Numbered from the stretch's first letter, positions 24,665-34,889 are shown. The stretch is DNA of 36,733 nt from Saprospiraceae bacterium (GCA_029212405.1 JARGNR010000029.1:26072-62804); one strand, 5' to 3'. The notes: generated by a model from the sequence alone, not told the origin. Numbers and translations: made by a program.

Positions 24665-25930
24665 ATGCTATATCATCTATTTGAATATTTAGAGAAAAAC
24701 TATAATCTGCCAGGTGCAGGTTTGTTTCAATATATCAGTTTCCGATCGGGACTTGCTATTATCATTTCGTTGATTATATCAATTCTCTTCGGTAATCGGA
24801 TAATACGTTCTTTGAAAAAATTGCAAGTAGGAGAAACAGTTAGAGAACTGGGACTCGCAGGGCAAAAAGAGAAAGAAGGCACACCGACTATGGGTGGTTT
24901 CATTATAATACTGGCAACTTTGGTGCCATGTTTATTATTAGCAGATGTAACCAATATTTATATCATTGTGTTGATCATTACCACAGTGTTGATGGCCGCC
25001 ATTGGTTTTGCAGATGATTACATCAAAGTTTTTAGAAAAAACAAAGATGGATTAGCAGGAAAGTTTAAGGTGGTAGGTCAAGTACTTCTCGGTTTACTGG
25101 TTTCTTGTACCATGTTGATGCATGATGATATTCTAGTAAGAATGCCTTTAGCAGACGCAACATTAGCGGGATATGAGATAATGAAAAGCTTTACGATTGA
25201 AGTTTCTCGACTCAATGCACCCAGTGAGATGATAGAAATGGCCTATGTGAAGACGACGTTAACCAATGTTCCCTTTTTTAGAGGAAACGCATTTGATTAC
25301 AACGGCTTACTATGGTTTTTAGGGGATAACGCTACAAAATTTGTGTGGATTGTTTTCATTCCAATAGTCGTATTCATCGTCACTGCTGTATCCAATGCTG
25401 CAAATCTTACAGATGGAATTGATGGGTTGGCAACAGGCCTTTCAGCTATAATTGCAGCTACACTAGCCATTCTAGCTTATGTAAGTGGTAATTCGATCAT
25501 TGCCGACTTTTTGGATATCTATTACATTCCTTACTCTTCGGAGATGGTAATTTTTGCAGCTTGTTTTCTTGGAGGATGCATTGGTTTCTTATGGCACAAT
25601 GCATATCCAGCGAAAGTATTCATGGGAGATACAGGAAGTCTAACGATAGGAGGTATAATAGCGGTTATGGCCATTTTCCTTAGAAAAGAGTTTTTATTGC
25701 CCATACTATGCGGAGTGTTCTTTTTAGAAACACTATCTGTGATTCTTCAAGTGAGCTACTTCAAGTATACACGAAAGAAATATGGAGAGGGTAGAAGAAT
25801 ATTTAAAATGTCACCGATTCATCATCATTTCCAAAAATTGGGTATGCATGAATCAAGATTGGTCACCCGATTTTGGATTATCGGAATAATGTTGGCCATC
25901 GTGACCATCATTACCTTAAAAGTGAGGTAA
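24665..25930 (+). CDS. mraY: Phospho-MurNAc-pentapeptide translocase MraY
   Basis: MraY is an integral membrane enzyme that makes lipid I from UDP-MurNAc-pentapeptide and undecaprenyl phosphate. About ten hydrophobic helices are visible. Conserved motifs: GTPTMGG (about 77-83), [15 protein letters not shown] (the DDxxK aspartates), the [10 protein letters not shown] metal site in the middle, FMGDTGSL, and the cytoplasmic [11 protein letters not shown] histidine triad near the C-terminus. At 421 aa it is longer than E. coli MraY (360) because of a periplasmic insertion around residues 160-205, usual in Bacteroidota. It starts after the 352-bp gap and ends 4 bp before murD. Confidence 0.95.
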   Translation: MLYHLFEYLEKNYNLPGAGLFQYISFRSGLAIIISLIISILFGNRIIRSLKKLQVGETVRELGLAGQKEKEGTPTMGGFIIILATLVPCLLLADVTNIYIIVLIITTVLMAAIGFADDYIKVFRKNKDGLAGKFKVVGQVLLGLLVSCTMLMHDDILVRMPLADATLAGYEIMKSFTIEVSRLNAPSEMIEMAYVKTTLTNVPFFRGNAFDYNGLLWFLGDNATKFVWIVFIPIVVFIVTAVSNAANLTDGIDGLATGLSAIIAATLAILAYVSGNSIIADFLDIYYIPYSSEMVIFAACFLGGCIGFLWHNAYPAKVFMGDTGSLTIGGIIAVMAIFLRKEFLLPILCGVFFLETLSVILQVSYFKYTRKKYGEGRRIFKMSPIHHHFQKLGMHESRLVTRFWIIGIMLAIVTIITLKVR

Positions 25931-25934
25931 GTGT

Positions 25935-27260
25935 ATGAAGGTAGCCATAATAGGGGGTGCAGAAAGTGGAATTGGAGCTGCACTACTTGCGAAAAAAAAT
26001 AACTATGAAGTCTTTGTATCAGACTTTGGTGAAATACCGGAAAAGTACAAAGATGAATTAAGACATAATGAGATCCCTTTTGAAGAAAAGGGGCATACTA
26101 TTGAAAGATTGATTGATGCAGGTTTCGTGATAAAGAGTCCTGGAGTGCCAGATACTGCGCCTGTCCTTCGCAGTTTAAAGAAAGAGGGCTTGAAAGTAAT
26201 TTCAGAGATTGAGTTTGGTTATTCATTTTATTCTGGCAAACTCATAGCTATAACAGGGAGCAATGGGAAAACTACCACTTCAGGACTCATTTATCACGTT
26301 TTAAAGAATGCCGGTCGAGATGTTGAAATTGGAGGAAACTATGGAATCAGCTTTGCGCGAATTCTCACAGAAAAGCAACCAGAATATATGGTGCTCGAAG
26401 TCAGTAGCTTCCAATTGGATACGATCGATCAGTTTAAGCCTGACATTGCTCTTGTATTGAATATCACCGCCGATCATTTGGATCGATACGAGTATGATAT
26501 TATGAAATACGGAGCAGCAAAAATGCGGATTATTGAAAATCAAACAGAAGAAGAAACTTTTGTTTTTAATGGTGATGATCCCATTATTGCAGCGTTGTAC
26601 GCTTCGAAGAAGAGGAAAGAGAGGTCGATTCCAATTCGAGAAGCAGATTATGCAGAAGGAATATCCTCAAAGGAGGATAATTCAAAATTTGAAATATCAA
26701 TTAAAGGAAAGCACAACTTGTTTAATGCGAGATGTGCGGTAGAGGTAGCAAGGATTATTGGGCTGACGGAAGGAGAAATTGCTTCAGGGCTTCAGTCTTT
26801 TAAAAATGAACCTCATCGAATGGAATTGGTGGATGAAATCAATGGAGTAAAATTCATAAATGACAGTAAAGCCACCAATGTAGATTCTGTTTTTTATGCA
26901 CTTGATGCCATCAAAAGTGATGTGATCTGGATTGCTGGGGGAACAGATAAAGGAAATGATTATACCGCATTGAAAAAGCTGGCTAAACAAAAAGTGAAAG
27001 CCTTGATTTGTCTAGGTATTGACAATCAAAAGCTGGTGCAATCCTTTGCAGAATTAATACCAATAATTATCGAGTCAACTAAGGTCTCAAATGTTGTCGA
27101 TAATGCTTTGGATCTGGCTTCGGCTGGAGACACGGTGATTTTATCACCGGCATGCGCAAGTTTTGATCTCTTCGAAAACTACACTGATCGGGGAGATCAA
27201 TTCAAGCGATCTGTTTTAGAATTGAAAAATAAAATAAGTAGAAAAAATAGAAAAATTTGA
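25935..27260 (+). CDS. murD: UDP-MurNAc-L-Ala:D-Glu ligase MurD
   Basis: MurD is a cytosolic ATP-dependent ligase adding D-glutamate to UDP-MurNAc-L-Ala. The N-terminal Rossmann-like part shows VAIIGGAESGIGAALLAKK. The ATP loop is ITGSNGKTT (106-114). Other Mur motifs are LNITADHLDRY and NDSKATNVDS, the latter diagnostic for MurD, followed by WIAGGTDKGNDY and LSPACASFDLF. 441 aa is normal. It starts 4 bp after mraY, and its TGA overlaps the TTG start of ftsW. Confidence 0.96.
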   Translation: MKVAIIGGAESGIGAALLAKKNNYEVFVSDFGEIPEKYKDELRHNEIPFEEKGHTIERLIDAGFVIKSPGVPDTAPVLRSLKKEGLKVISEIEFGYSFYSGKLIAITGSNGKTTTSGLIYHVLKNAGRDVEIGGNYGISFARILTEKQPEYMVLEVSSFQLDTIDQFKPDIALVLNITADHLDRYEYDIMKYGAAKMRIIENQTEEETFVFNGDDPIIAALYASKKRKERSIPIREADYAEGISSKEDNSKFEISIKGKHNLFNARCAVEVARIIGLTEGEIASGLQSFKNEPHRMELVDEINGVKFINDSKATNVDSVFYALDAIKSDVIWIAGGTDKGNDYTALKKLAKQKVKALICLGIDNQKLVQSFAELIPIIIESTKVSNVVDNALDLASAGDTVILSPACASFDLFENYTDRGDQFKRSVLELKNKISRKNRKI

Positions 27261-28444
27261 ATTCAGTAACATCATTATATAATACACTTCAGGGAGATAA
27301 ATATATCTGGCTCATTTTGGGTTTCTTGGGTATATTTTCTGTATTGGCAGTATATAGTTCTGGTGGTGCGATTGCTTATAAATATGCAGGAGGAAATCCA
27401 GAAGCCTATTTATTCAAGCAAGGGTTCTTTATTCTAATGGGAATGGTGGTAGCTGTAGCTTGTTATAAGTTGCATTATTTGCATTACAGTCGATTGGCTC
27501 CCATTCTTTTGGCGATTGCTATACCATTATTGATGTATACATGGTTGTTTGGTCCAGAGATAAATCATTCCAGAAGATGGATAAGTATTCCTTGGATTAA
27601 TCAAAATTTTCAAACATCTGATTTTGCTAAGATTGCATTGATCATGTTTGTATCGAGGTCATTAGCAATCAGACAAGATTTTATCAAAGATTTCAGAGGA
27701 GCATTCCTACCTATTATAGCACCAGTAGTCATCGTTTGTGGATTGATTATGTTGGCGGATTTGAGTACTGCGGTATTGTTGTTCACGACTTGTTTATTGA
27801 TGATGTTTATTGGTAGAGTTTCATTGAAGTATGTAGGTTTGATGATTTTGTGTGGAATTATAGTTGGAGGTATCATTGTAATAGTAGGCATGGTTTTCCC
27901 TGAAATGTTTCGAGTGGATACTTGGATATCGAGAGTGCAAACATTTTTAGGATCAGGAAATGAAACATTCCAAATAGAACAATCAAAGATTGCCATTGCT
28001 AATGGTGGGTGGTTTGGACTGGGACCTGGGAATAGTCTTCAGAAAAACTTTCTACCCTATGCATATGCAGATTTTATCTATGCAATTATTTGTGAAGAAT
28101 ATGGTGTGGTAGGAGGATTGGTAATACTTGCGGCTTATTTGGGATTATTGTTCAGATGTATCAAGATTGTAACACAATGCCCGAAGGCTTTTGGAGCAAT
28201 ATTAGCGATGGGCTTATGCCTCAATATCGTTATACAAGCATTTGCAAATATTGCAGTTTCTGTACAATTGGTTCCTGTGACTGGATTGACATTGCCTTTG
28301 ATAAGTATGGGAGGAACTTCAGTATTGTTTACGTGTATGAGTATTGGTGTCATTTTGAGTGTAAGTAGATATGTAGAGCAGGCACATAAGCAAAAACTGG
28401 CATTAGAAAAATTAGAACAACAGGCAGATGCGGGTAATAATTAG
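27257..28444 (+). CDS. ftsW: Septal peptidoglycan polymerase FtsW (SEDS family)
   Basis: FtsW is a multi-pass SEDS glycosyltransferase that polymerises lipid II at the septum with FtsI. Ten or so hydrophobic helices are evident. Characteristic blocks include NHSRRWISIPW, SDFAKIALIMF, MLADLSTAVL (catalytic Asp region) and LPLISMGGTSVLF near the end. The start is TTG at 27257 overlapping the murD TGA (TTGA); no ATG occurs before the first helix. 395 aa fits. The C-terminus overlaps murG by 17 bp. Confidence 0.94.
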   Translation: MNSVTSLYNTLQGDKYIWLILGFLGIFSVLAVYSSGGAIAYKYAGGNPEAYLFKQGFFILMGMVVAVACYKLHYLHYSRLAPILLAIAIPLLMYTWLFGPEINHSRRWISIPWINQNFQTSDFAKIALIMFVSRSLAIRQDFIKDFRGAFLPIIAPVVIVCGLIMLADLSTAVLLFTTCLLMMFIGRVSLKYVGLMILCGIIVGGIIVIVGMVFPEMFRVDTWISRVQTFLGSGNETFQIEQSKIAIANGGWFGLGPGNSLQKNFLPYAYADFIYAIICEEYGVVGGLVILAAYLGLLFRCIKIVTQCPKAFGAILAMGLCLNIVIQAFANIAVSVQLVPVTGLTLPLISMGGTSVLFTCMSIGVILSVSRYVEQAHKQKLALEKLEQQADAGNN

Positions 28445-29516
28445 TGGTGGTGGAACTGGAGGTCATGTTTTTCCAGCAATTGCCATAGCAGATGCGATAA
28501 AAAAAGAAAAACCGGAAGCTGAAATACTATTTGTAGGAGCAGAAGGTAAATTAGAAATGGACAGAGTCCCGAAAGCGGGATACTCTATTGTGGGATTACC
28601 GATAAGAGGGTTCCACAGAAAATTGACACTTCGAAATCTATTATTCCCTTTTAAGCTTTTGTCAAGTTTATGGAAAGCAAGTAAGGTAATTCATGATTTC
28701 AAACCGGATGTAGCAGTAGGAGTAGGAGGATATGCAAGTGGCCCAGTATTATACATGGCTAATCGAAAGAATATTCCAACTCTAGTGCAAGAACAAAATT
28801 CATATGCAGGGATAACAAATAAGTTGTTGTCCAAAAAAGTGAGAAAAATTTGTGTTGCATACGATGGTATGGAGAAGTTTTTTCCGAAAGAGAAAATAAC
28901 TTTTACAGGAAATCCGGTACGAAGAGAAATATTTGAAAATGATATAACTACGTCGGAAGCAAAGGCGAACTTAAGGTTGGTAGAAAATAAGAAAACTATA
29001 CTAATTTTTGGTGGTAGCCTGGGAGCGAGAGCGCTTAATGAGTCAATCGAAGCGGGTGCTGAATTACTGAGAGAGCACTCCGAGATCAATTTCATTTGGC
29101 AGGTTGGTAAACTGTACTACGAAGAATACAAAAGGTCTATTGTAGCAAAATTGCCAAATGTAACAGTGCTTCCCTTTATAGAGGACATGGCATCAGCATA
29201 TAGGGCTGCTGATCTTGTTGTCTGTAGAGCGGGTGCATTGACAATCTCCGAACTCAGCCTTGTGGTAAAGGCTGCAATCTTGGTCCCATCTCCGAATGTA
29301 GCAGAAGATCATCAAACCAAAAATGCAATGGCTCTTGTGAAAAAAGGAGCAGCACTAATGGTGAAGGATTCTGAGGGGAAGGAAAATTTGGTAAAGACCA
29401 TGTTGAACTTAATTGACGATGAAGCAAAGTGTGAAGAATTACGTAAAAACATTCAGCATTTTGGAAGACCAGATGCAGCAAGAGAAATTGCGCGAGAGGT
29501 ATTAGGTCTGGTTTGA
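28428..29516 (+). CDS. murG: UDP-GlcNAc:undecaprenyl-PP-MurNAc-pentapeptide GlcNAc transferase MurG
   Basis: MurG is a peripheral membrane GT-B enzyme that converts lipid I to lipid II. The N-terminal glycine-rich loop is GGGTGGHVFPAIAIA (7-21). GVGGYASGPVLYMA follows, then the second-domain loop FGGSLGARALNE and the UDP-GlcNAc-binding VCRAGALTISEL. At 362 aa it is the usual length. It starts inside the end of ftsW (17-bp overlap) and is followed by a 51-bp gap before murC. Confidence 0.96.
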   Translation: MRVIISGGGTGGHVFPAIAIADAIKKEKPEAEILFVGAEGKLEMDRVPKAGYSIVGLPIRGFHRKLTLRNLLFPFKLLSSLWKASKVIHDFKPDVAVGVGGYASGPVLYMANRKNIPTLVQEQNSYAGITNKLLSKKVRKICVAYDGMEKFFPKEKITFTGNPVRREIFENDITTSEAKANLRLVENKKTILIFGGSLGARALNESIEAGAELLREHSEINFIWQVGKLYYEEYKRSIVAKLPNVTVLPFIEDMASAYRAADLVVCRAGALTISELSLVVKAAILVPSPNVAEDHQTKNAMALVKKGAALMVKDSEGKENLVKTMLNLIDDEAKCEELRKNIQHFGRPDAAREIAREVLGLV

Positions 29517-29567
29517 TCATCTAATGAGTATTGTATAAAAGTGAAATAAACAAATAAACACTCGAAA

Positions 29568-30938
29568 ATGGAGCATATAAAAAGAGTGTATTTTATAGGA
29601 ATTGGAGGGATAGGAATGAGTGCCATAGCCAGATATATGATTTCGATGGAGAAAGAAGTATTTGGATATGATAAAACAGAAACAAATTTGACCAAAAAGT
29701 TGGTCGAAGAAGGCATGCAGATTCATTACGAAGATGATGTAAGTTTGATACCGGAGGATATTGATTTGGTGGTGTACACCCCAGCGATACCAAAGGATCA
29801 TAAAGAACTGAATCACTTTATTGAGAATGATTTTGATGTGATAAAAAGAGCAGAAATGCTGGGGCGTTTAAGTCATGTAAAAAAGACAATAGCAATAGCT
29901 GGAACACATGGTAAAACCTCAACAAGTGCAACCACTGCTCATCTTTTGAAATATGGAAATAGAGATATCTCTGCCTTTATCGGTGGAATTATGTCAAATT
30001 ATGGAAGTAATTATATTGAAGGGAAAGGCGAATGGATCGTGGTGGAAGCAGATGAGTATGATCGATCATTTTTGCATTTAACTCCTGATATTATTGGCAT
30101 AATGAGTATGGATGCAGATCATCTCGATATTTATGGCGAACATGATGCAATGTTGGATGGGTTTGAAGCTTTTATACGAAAAGTGAAAGATGGAGGTCTG
30201 GTGATTTTGAAACATGGAATGCTGAATTTATTGAGTAATGGCTTATTGCTCGATCTTTCAAGGAGAGATGTCAGGATGGTTGAGTTTGGAATTGAAGCGA
30301 ATCGAGATATTGACGTGAGTGGAATACGAGTTGTAGAAGGGCAATTTTATTTTGATTTTCAAGATGGAAACTCAGATTTTAAGCGACTAAAAACGAATCT
30401 ACCAGGAAGGCACAATATTGAAAATGCAGCAGTAGCTATAAAGATAGCATTAGAGCTGGGCTTGGAAGAAAAAGAAATAAGGAAGGGCTTAGATGCTTTT
30501 ACTGGGATCAAAAGAAGATTTGAGAAGATAGTGGATAGAGAGGATGTGAAATATATCGACGACTATGCACACCACCCAACAGAACTCAAATCTGCAATAG
30601 CAGCAGCGCGTGAAATGTATCCAGACAAAAAGTTGACTGGAATATTTCAACCCCATTTATTCTCAAGGACAAGAGACTTTGTAGATGGTTTTGCTAAGGA
30701 GCTGGATGCGTTGGATGAAATACTACTGATGGACATTTATCCGGCTAGGGAGGAACCGATAGAGGGAGTGGCATCGGAAATTATATTTGAAAAATTGACA
30801 ACAGAAAATAAAATAATGGTGACTAAAGAGTCACTAATGAGTGTATTGGAAAAGAGAGAATTTGAGGTAGTGATGACATTAGGAGCAGGTGATATTGATG
30901 TTTTTGTACCTCAGATTAAAAATTGGTTAAACACATAA
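29568..30938 (+). CDS. murC: UDP-MurNAc:L-alanine ligase MurC
   Basis: MurC is the first amino-acid-adding Mur ligase, attaching L-Ala to UDP-MurNAc. The N-terminus VYFIGIGGIGMSAIAR (7-22) is the UDP-binding Gly-rich loop. The ATP loop is AGTHGKTST (111-119). VEADEYDRSFL and YIDDYAHHPTELKSA are family blocks, and FQPHLFSRTRDF is near the C-terminus. 456 aa is normal. Its end overlaps the presumed ftsQ start by 16 bp. Confidence 0.96.
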   Translation: MEHIKRVYFIGIGGIGMSAIARYMISMEKEVFGYDKTETNLTKKLVEEGMQIHYEDDVSLIPEDIDLVVYTPAIPKDHKELNHFIENDFDVIKRAEMLGRLSHVKKTIAIAGTHGKTSTSATTAHLLKYGNRDISAFIGGIMSNYGSNYIEGKGEWIVVEADEYDRSFLHLTPDIIGIMSMDADHLDIYGEHDAMLDGFEAFIRKVKDGGLVILKHGMLNLLSNGLLLDLSRRDVRMVEFGIEANRDIDVSGIRVVEGQFYFDFQDGNSDFKRLKTNLPGRHNIENAAVAIKIALELGLEEKEIRKGLDAFTGIKRRFEKIVDREDVKYIDDYAHHPTELKSAIAAAREMYPDKKLTGIFQPHLFSRTRDFVDGFAKELDALDEILLMDIYPAREEPIEGVASEIIFEKLTTENKIMVTKESLMSVLEKREFEVVMTLGAGDIDVFVPQIKNWLNT

Positions 30939-31780
30939 AAAAGGAGTTGACTAGAAAAAGAACATATAACAGCAAACGTAAAAACTGGAAGAAAAATCTA
31001 GTTTGGTCTGTGGTAGTGACAATCATTACTGGTGTGTTGTTTATGGCGGTTCAACGAAAAATGGATGCTACGGTAACTTCTGTTTCCATTTCAATCACTG
31101 GAATAAAGGGGGGTAAAAATTTGGTGACCAAAAAGGGAATCAAGCAGATGTTCAGAAATTACCTAGGGTATGATTTGAAAATGAGCACGGTTAAGGATCT
31201 GAATTTGATGGATATGGAAACCCTTCTGGAAGATGATGAACGGATAAAAGAGGCTGAAATATATATTGATAATAAAGACGTATTGCATATAGAAATTGAA
31301 CAGCGAGTACCAATCTTAAGAGTGTTTAGTAAAGCAAATACATCGTATTACTTGGACATTGATGGAAATGAAATTCCGGCATATAGAGGAGCGACAATTC
31401 GTGTTCCTGTTGCTTCTGGAAACATTGGTGATTATGATCCCAAATTTCTAAATAAAAAGAAAAAAAGCTATTTAAGAGATGTATATACATTGGCAAAATA
31501 TATCCATGAGGATGAATTTTTAGCTGCTTTAATTGAACAGATTGATGTACGAGAGGATGGTGAAGTAATGATGGTTCCAAAAGTAGGAAGACAAAAATTA
31601 GATTTTGGCCATGTAGAAAACATTGAAGAACGATTTGAAAAATTGAAGGTATTGTATCGAGGAGGTATGGAACAAGTAGGATGGAGAAAATATGATGTGT
31701 TGACGTTGAAATATGACAGTAGATCAGAGAAGGATGGTAAAAAAGGATACCATTTGATCTACGGAGAAAAGAGAGACTAA
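30923..31780 (+). CDS. ftsQ: FtsQ-like cell division protein
   Basis: This is a 285-aa bitopic protein. A very basic cytoplasmic N-terminus (about 1-25) precedes one transmembrane helix (about 28-44, WSVVVTIITGVLFMAVQ). The periplasmic part has a POTRA-like region (about 50-120) and a beta-rich end. Identification rests on topology and its place between murC and ftsA; ddlB, often found here in other phyla, is absent. The start is doubtful: TTG 30923 (16 bp inside murC) is the longest; TTG 30947 would remove eight residues. No ATG precedes the membrane helix. Confidence 0.82.
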   Translation: MVKHIKKELTRKRTYNSKRKNWKKNLVWSVVVTIITGVLFMAVQRKMDATVTSVSISITGIKGGKNLVTKKGIKQMFRNYLGYDLKMSTVKDLNLMDMETLLEDDERIKEAEIYIDNKDVLHIEIEQRVPILRVFSKANTSYYLDIDGNEIPAYRGATIRVPVASGNIGDYDPKFLNKKKKSYLRDVYTLAKYIHEDEFLAALIEQIDVREDGEVMMVPKVGRQKLDFGHVENIEERFEKLKVLYRGGMEQVGWRKYDVLTLKYDSRSEKDGKKGYHLIYGEKRD

Positions 31781-31875
31781 TCCATTAAAAGCGATTATTA
31801 GATAAGGACGAAATGCTGAAAATTCAGTAAAAATAAATGTTATAAAAAGGGCGGAAGCCGATAAATCTTTAAGTT

Positions 31876-33234
31876 ATGAATGATCACAACAACATCCAAA
31901 ATGAAATAGCTGTAGCTCTGGATATAGGGACTACAAAAGTATGTGCTATTGCAGGTTGTCTGAATGAATATGGTAAGATTGAAGTTGTAAGTGTGGGTAC
32001 TGTTAAATCTGAAGGAGTTTCACGAGGTGTGGTTTCTAATATTGACAAAACAGTAAGAGCTATAAAGGAGGCGATTGAAATTGCAGAGCGAAATGCAGGG
32101 CTAAAATTCAAATTAGTACATGTAGGAATAGCGGGCCAACACATAAAGAGTTTGCATCATCACGGATTATTGGTACGTCACGATGCGAATGATGAAATTG
32201 CATATGAAGATGTGGAAAAATTGATAAAGGACATGCACAAATTGGTGCTTCCTCCTGGAGATAAGATATTGCATGTCATTCCACAAGAATTTACGGTAGA
32301 TGACGAACAAGATATTATTGATCCTGTAGGAATGTCGGGGATTCGTCTGGAGGCAAATTTCCATATTATCACAGGTCAGATTTCTGCCAGTAGAAATATC
32401 ATGAGATGTGTTGAAAAAGCAGGACTGGAGGTAGCAGATGTAACGCTAGAACCTATAGCAAGTTCTGCTTCGATTTTGAGTGATGAGGAAAAAGAAGCGG
32501 GTGTAGCGCTCGTAGATATCGGAGGAGGAACCACAGACATCACCATTTTTAAGGATGGAATCATACGACATACAGCAGTAATTCCATTTGGTGGTAATGC
32601 TGTCACTAAAGATATCAGAGAAGGCTGTACCGTTATGATGGATCAGGCTGAGAAATTGAAGGTCAAATTTGGTTCTGCAATGGCAGAAGAAATTTATGAC
32701 AATAGGATCATTACGATTCCTGGTTTTAAAGGGAGAGAGCACAAAGAGATATCAGAAAAGAATTTGTCTAGAATTATCCAGGCGAGGGTAGAAGAAATAT
32801 TTGATTATGTTTTATGGGAGATCAGAAGATCTGGCTATGAAAACAAATTGATCGCAGGCATTGTATTGACTGGGGGTGGATCATTGTTAAAACACATTAA
32901 TATTTTGGCAGAGTATCACACTGGATTGTCAGCGAGAGTTGGAAAACCAGTAGAACATTTGGCACACGGGTATAGTACTCAGTTGGCAAGTCCAATCTAT
33001 GCAACAGCAGTAGGATTGCTAAAAAATACGATTGAGAACATGAACGACAGAAGTTTTGTGGAGTACATGGGACAGGAAAAAGCAGAATCAGAAGAAGTAG
33101 ACGAAAGTAATGAGTTGGAGGGAGATGACAGTACTTTAGAAGCTGAAAAAAATAAGAAGGGAAACCGTTTTTTTAATAAATTCTATACACTGACCAAAGA
33201 ATTTTTTGAAGCGACTCCGGATTCTGAATTTTAA
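31876..33234 (+). CDS. ftsA: Cell division protein FtsA
   Basis: FtsA is an actin-like ATPase that tethers FtsZ filaments to the membrane. ATPase motifs: VALDIGTTKVCAIAG (phosphate 1), ALVDIGGGTTDITIF (phosphate 2) and IVLTGGGSLLKHI (adenosine motif). The SHS2 (1C) domain lies about 85-165. The C-terminal extension is acidic (ESEEVDESNELEGDDS), followed by a basic/hydrophobic end NRFFNKFYTLTKEFFEATP, the probable membrane-targeting helix. 452 aa, somewhat longer than E. coli FtsA. It starts 95 bp after ftsQ. Confidence 0.95.
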   Translation: MNDHNNIQNEIAVALDIGTTKVCAIAGCLNEYGKIEVVSVGTVKSEGVSRGVVSNIDKTVRAIKEAIEIAERNAGLKFKLVHVGIAGQHIKSLHHHGLLVRHDANDEIAYEDVEKLIKDMHKLVLPPGDKILHVIPQEFTVDDEQDIIDPVGMSGIRLEANFHIITGQISASRNIMRCVEKAGLEVADVTLEPIASSASILSDEEKEAGVALVDIGGGTTDITIFKDGIIRHTAVIPFGGNAVTKDIREGCTVMMDQAEKLKVKFGSAMAEEIYDNRIITIPGFKGREHKEISEKNLSRIIQARVEEIFDYVLWEIRRSGYENKLIAGIVLTGGGSLLKHINILAEYHTGLSARVGKPVEHLAHGYSTQLASPIYATAVGLLKNTIENMNDRSFVEYMGQEKAESEEVDESNELEGDDSTLEAEKNKKGNRFFNKFYTLTKEFFEATPDSEF

Positions 33235-33306
33235 CCGAAAGACGAGAAAAAATAATAAAAAATAGTCTTAATAAGACACTACTCAAAATAATAAAAACTC
33301 ATTGTT

Positions 33307-34740
33307 ATGACATTTGATATACCAGAAAACAACAGCTCGATAATCAAAGTGATTGGCGTCGGTGGCGGCGGTGGAAATGCAGTTGCACACATGTTTTTGC
33401 AAGGAATAGTAGGTGTAGATTTTGCAATTTGTAACACAGATTCTCAAGCCATGGAGCACAGTACGATTCCAGTACGAATTGCTTTAGGTCCACACCTTAC
33501 TGAAGGAAGAGGAGCTGGTTCAAAACCAGAAGTTGGAAAACAAGCATGCATCGAATCCATCGATGAAGTGAGAACGTTTCTTTCAGACAGTACAAAAATG
33601 TTGTTTATTACAGCTGGTATGGGTGGCGGCACGGGTACAGGAGCTGCACCTATCATAGCGAAAGCAGCAAAAGAAATGAATATTCTAACCGTTGCTATTG
33701 TTACTCTTCCATTCAAATTTGAAGGAATGAGAAGACAACGTCAAGCATTGGAAGGCTTGGAACAATTGAAGAAAAATGTTGATTCCATTTTGGTGGTATC
33801 AAATGATAAAGTGAGAGCCATTCATGGAAATCTTGCCCTTTCAGATGCATTCAGTCAAGCGGATAATATCTTGACTACAGCAGCAAAAGGAATTGCTGAG
33901 ATTATTACGGTGGCAGGTAGCATCAATGTGGATTTTGAGGATGTGAATACAGTGATGAAAGATAGTGGTGTTGCGATAATGGGACACTCCACAGCAGAAG
34001 GGGAAGATAGAGCACAAAAATCAATTTCAACTGCATTAAATAGTCCTTTATTGGAAGATAATGATATCAGAGGGGCCAAACATATATTATTGAATATTAC
34101 TTCTGGAACAAAAGAAGTAACGATGGATGAAATTGGTGAAATTACCAATTACGTAGAAGAGGAAGCTGGATATGGAACGGATGTAATTTGGGGAGTGTGT
34201 AAAGATGAATCATTAGGGGAGAAAGTGGGAATCACGATCATTGCTACAGGTTTCAAAGAAGGGAATTCAAGAAAACAGCAAGTAACAGAAGAAAAGATCG
34301 TAGTGAGTTTGGATGACTCCATAGAAATTACAGGAGATGCTGCAATGGCTACGGGTTATACAGAAGGGGATCATGCTACCACATTTGATTTTGATACCGA
34401 TGATGTAAAGCGGACCATTGAAACATTAGGTGTTTCGAATGGTAATTTTGAACCATATGTAGATGAGGCAGATGAGGTGAGAAGAGCTCAGAGGAGAAAG
34501 GATATGGAGATGGACAAAACGAGAAGAGAGATGCTAAGAAAGAATTCTAGTATCCCATTGGATAGTCCAAAAGTTGTTGCTGAAATGGAATCGCTTCCAG
34601 CTTATGCAAGAAGAAATGTAATCCTGGATGATATCGATTCAGCTAAGGAAGTCAGCAAATCAAGATACACAGTTTCCATGGATGATGATAGTCCATTAAT
34701 TCAAGGAAACAACAGTTATTTACATGACAATGTAGATTAG
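33307..34740 (+). CDS. ftsZ: Cell division GTPase FtsZ
   Basis: FtsZ is a tubulin-like GTPase forming the Z ring. VIGVGGGGGNAVAHM (15-29) and the tubulin signature GMGGGTGTGAAP (104-115) bind GTP. NDKVRAI and the T7-loop region VDFEDVNTVM follow (the NxDxxD-like segment is NVDFED). After the GTPase core (about 1-320) comes a long acidic, then Arg-rich linker (RRAQRRKDMEMDKTRREMLR) with PAYARRN near the end, as in other Bacteroidota. 477 aa. It is the last gene of the cluster, followed by a structured 3' region and a terminator. Confidence 0.97.
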   Translation: MTFDIPENNSSIIKVIGVGGGGGNAVAHMFLQGIVGVDFAICNTDSQAMEHSTIPVRIALGPHLTEGRGAGSKPEVGKQACIESIDEVRTFLSDSTKMLFITAGMGGGTGTGAAPIIAKAAKEMNILTVAIVTLPFKFEGMRRQRQALEGLEQLKKNVDSILVVSNDKVRAIHGNLALSDAFSQADNILTTAAKGIAEIITVAGSINVDFEDVNTVMKDSGVAIMGHSTAEGEDRAQKSISTALNSPLLEDNDIRGAKHILLNITSGTKEVTMDEIGEITNYVEEEAGYGTDVIWGVCKDESLGEKVGITIIATGFKEGNSRKQQVTEEKIVVSLDDSIEITGDAAMATGYTEGDHATTFDFDTDDVKRTIETLGVSNGNFEPYVDEADEVRRAQRRKDMEMDKTRREMLRKNSSIPLDSPKVVAEMESLPAYARRNVILDDIDSAKEVSKSRYTVSMDDDSPLIQGNNSYLHDNVD

Positions 34741-34786
34741 AATAGAAAATCAACGTTGCTTTTTAAGCATTAATTTATAGAAAAAG

Positions 34787-34833
34787 AAAGGTCTCTCAGA
34801 ATAAGAAACTACAACTGAGATGGGACGACCTTT
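34787..34833 (+). other. Stem-loop in the ftsZ 3' region
   Basis: AAAGGTC-TCTCAG pairs with CTGAGA-(6-nt bulge)-GACCTTT around a 15-nt loop, giving a 13-bp two-part stem. A second hairpin (TATCTTATT / AATAAGATA, 34862-34886) and the terminator follow. Both arms lie outside coding sequence, so the ftsZ transcript end is highly structured. It may protect the mRNA or be processed into a small RNA. Confidence 0.5.
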
Positions 34834-34861
34834 GAAGAATTTCGTCTTTTTATAATCGTCT

Positions 34862-34886
34862 TATCTTATTTATCGTTAATAAGATA
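34862..34886 (+). other. Second stem-loop in the ftsZ 3' region
   Basis: Perfect 9-bp arms TATCTTATT and AATAAGATA are separated by a 7-nt loop (TATCGTT), three bases before the terminator stem. Confidence 0.5.
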
Positions 34887-34889
34887 TGT

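Noticed and set aside
34787-34840. TPP-riboswitch-like CTGAGA ... CCTTTGAA after ftsZ
   Set aside because: The downstream CCTGATC block and the opening GGGG-type stem of thi boxes are missing, and it lies after ftsZ with no thiamin gene following on that strand.
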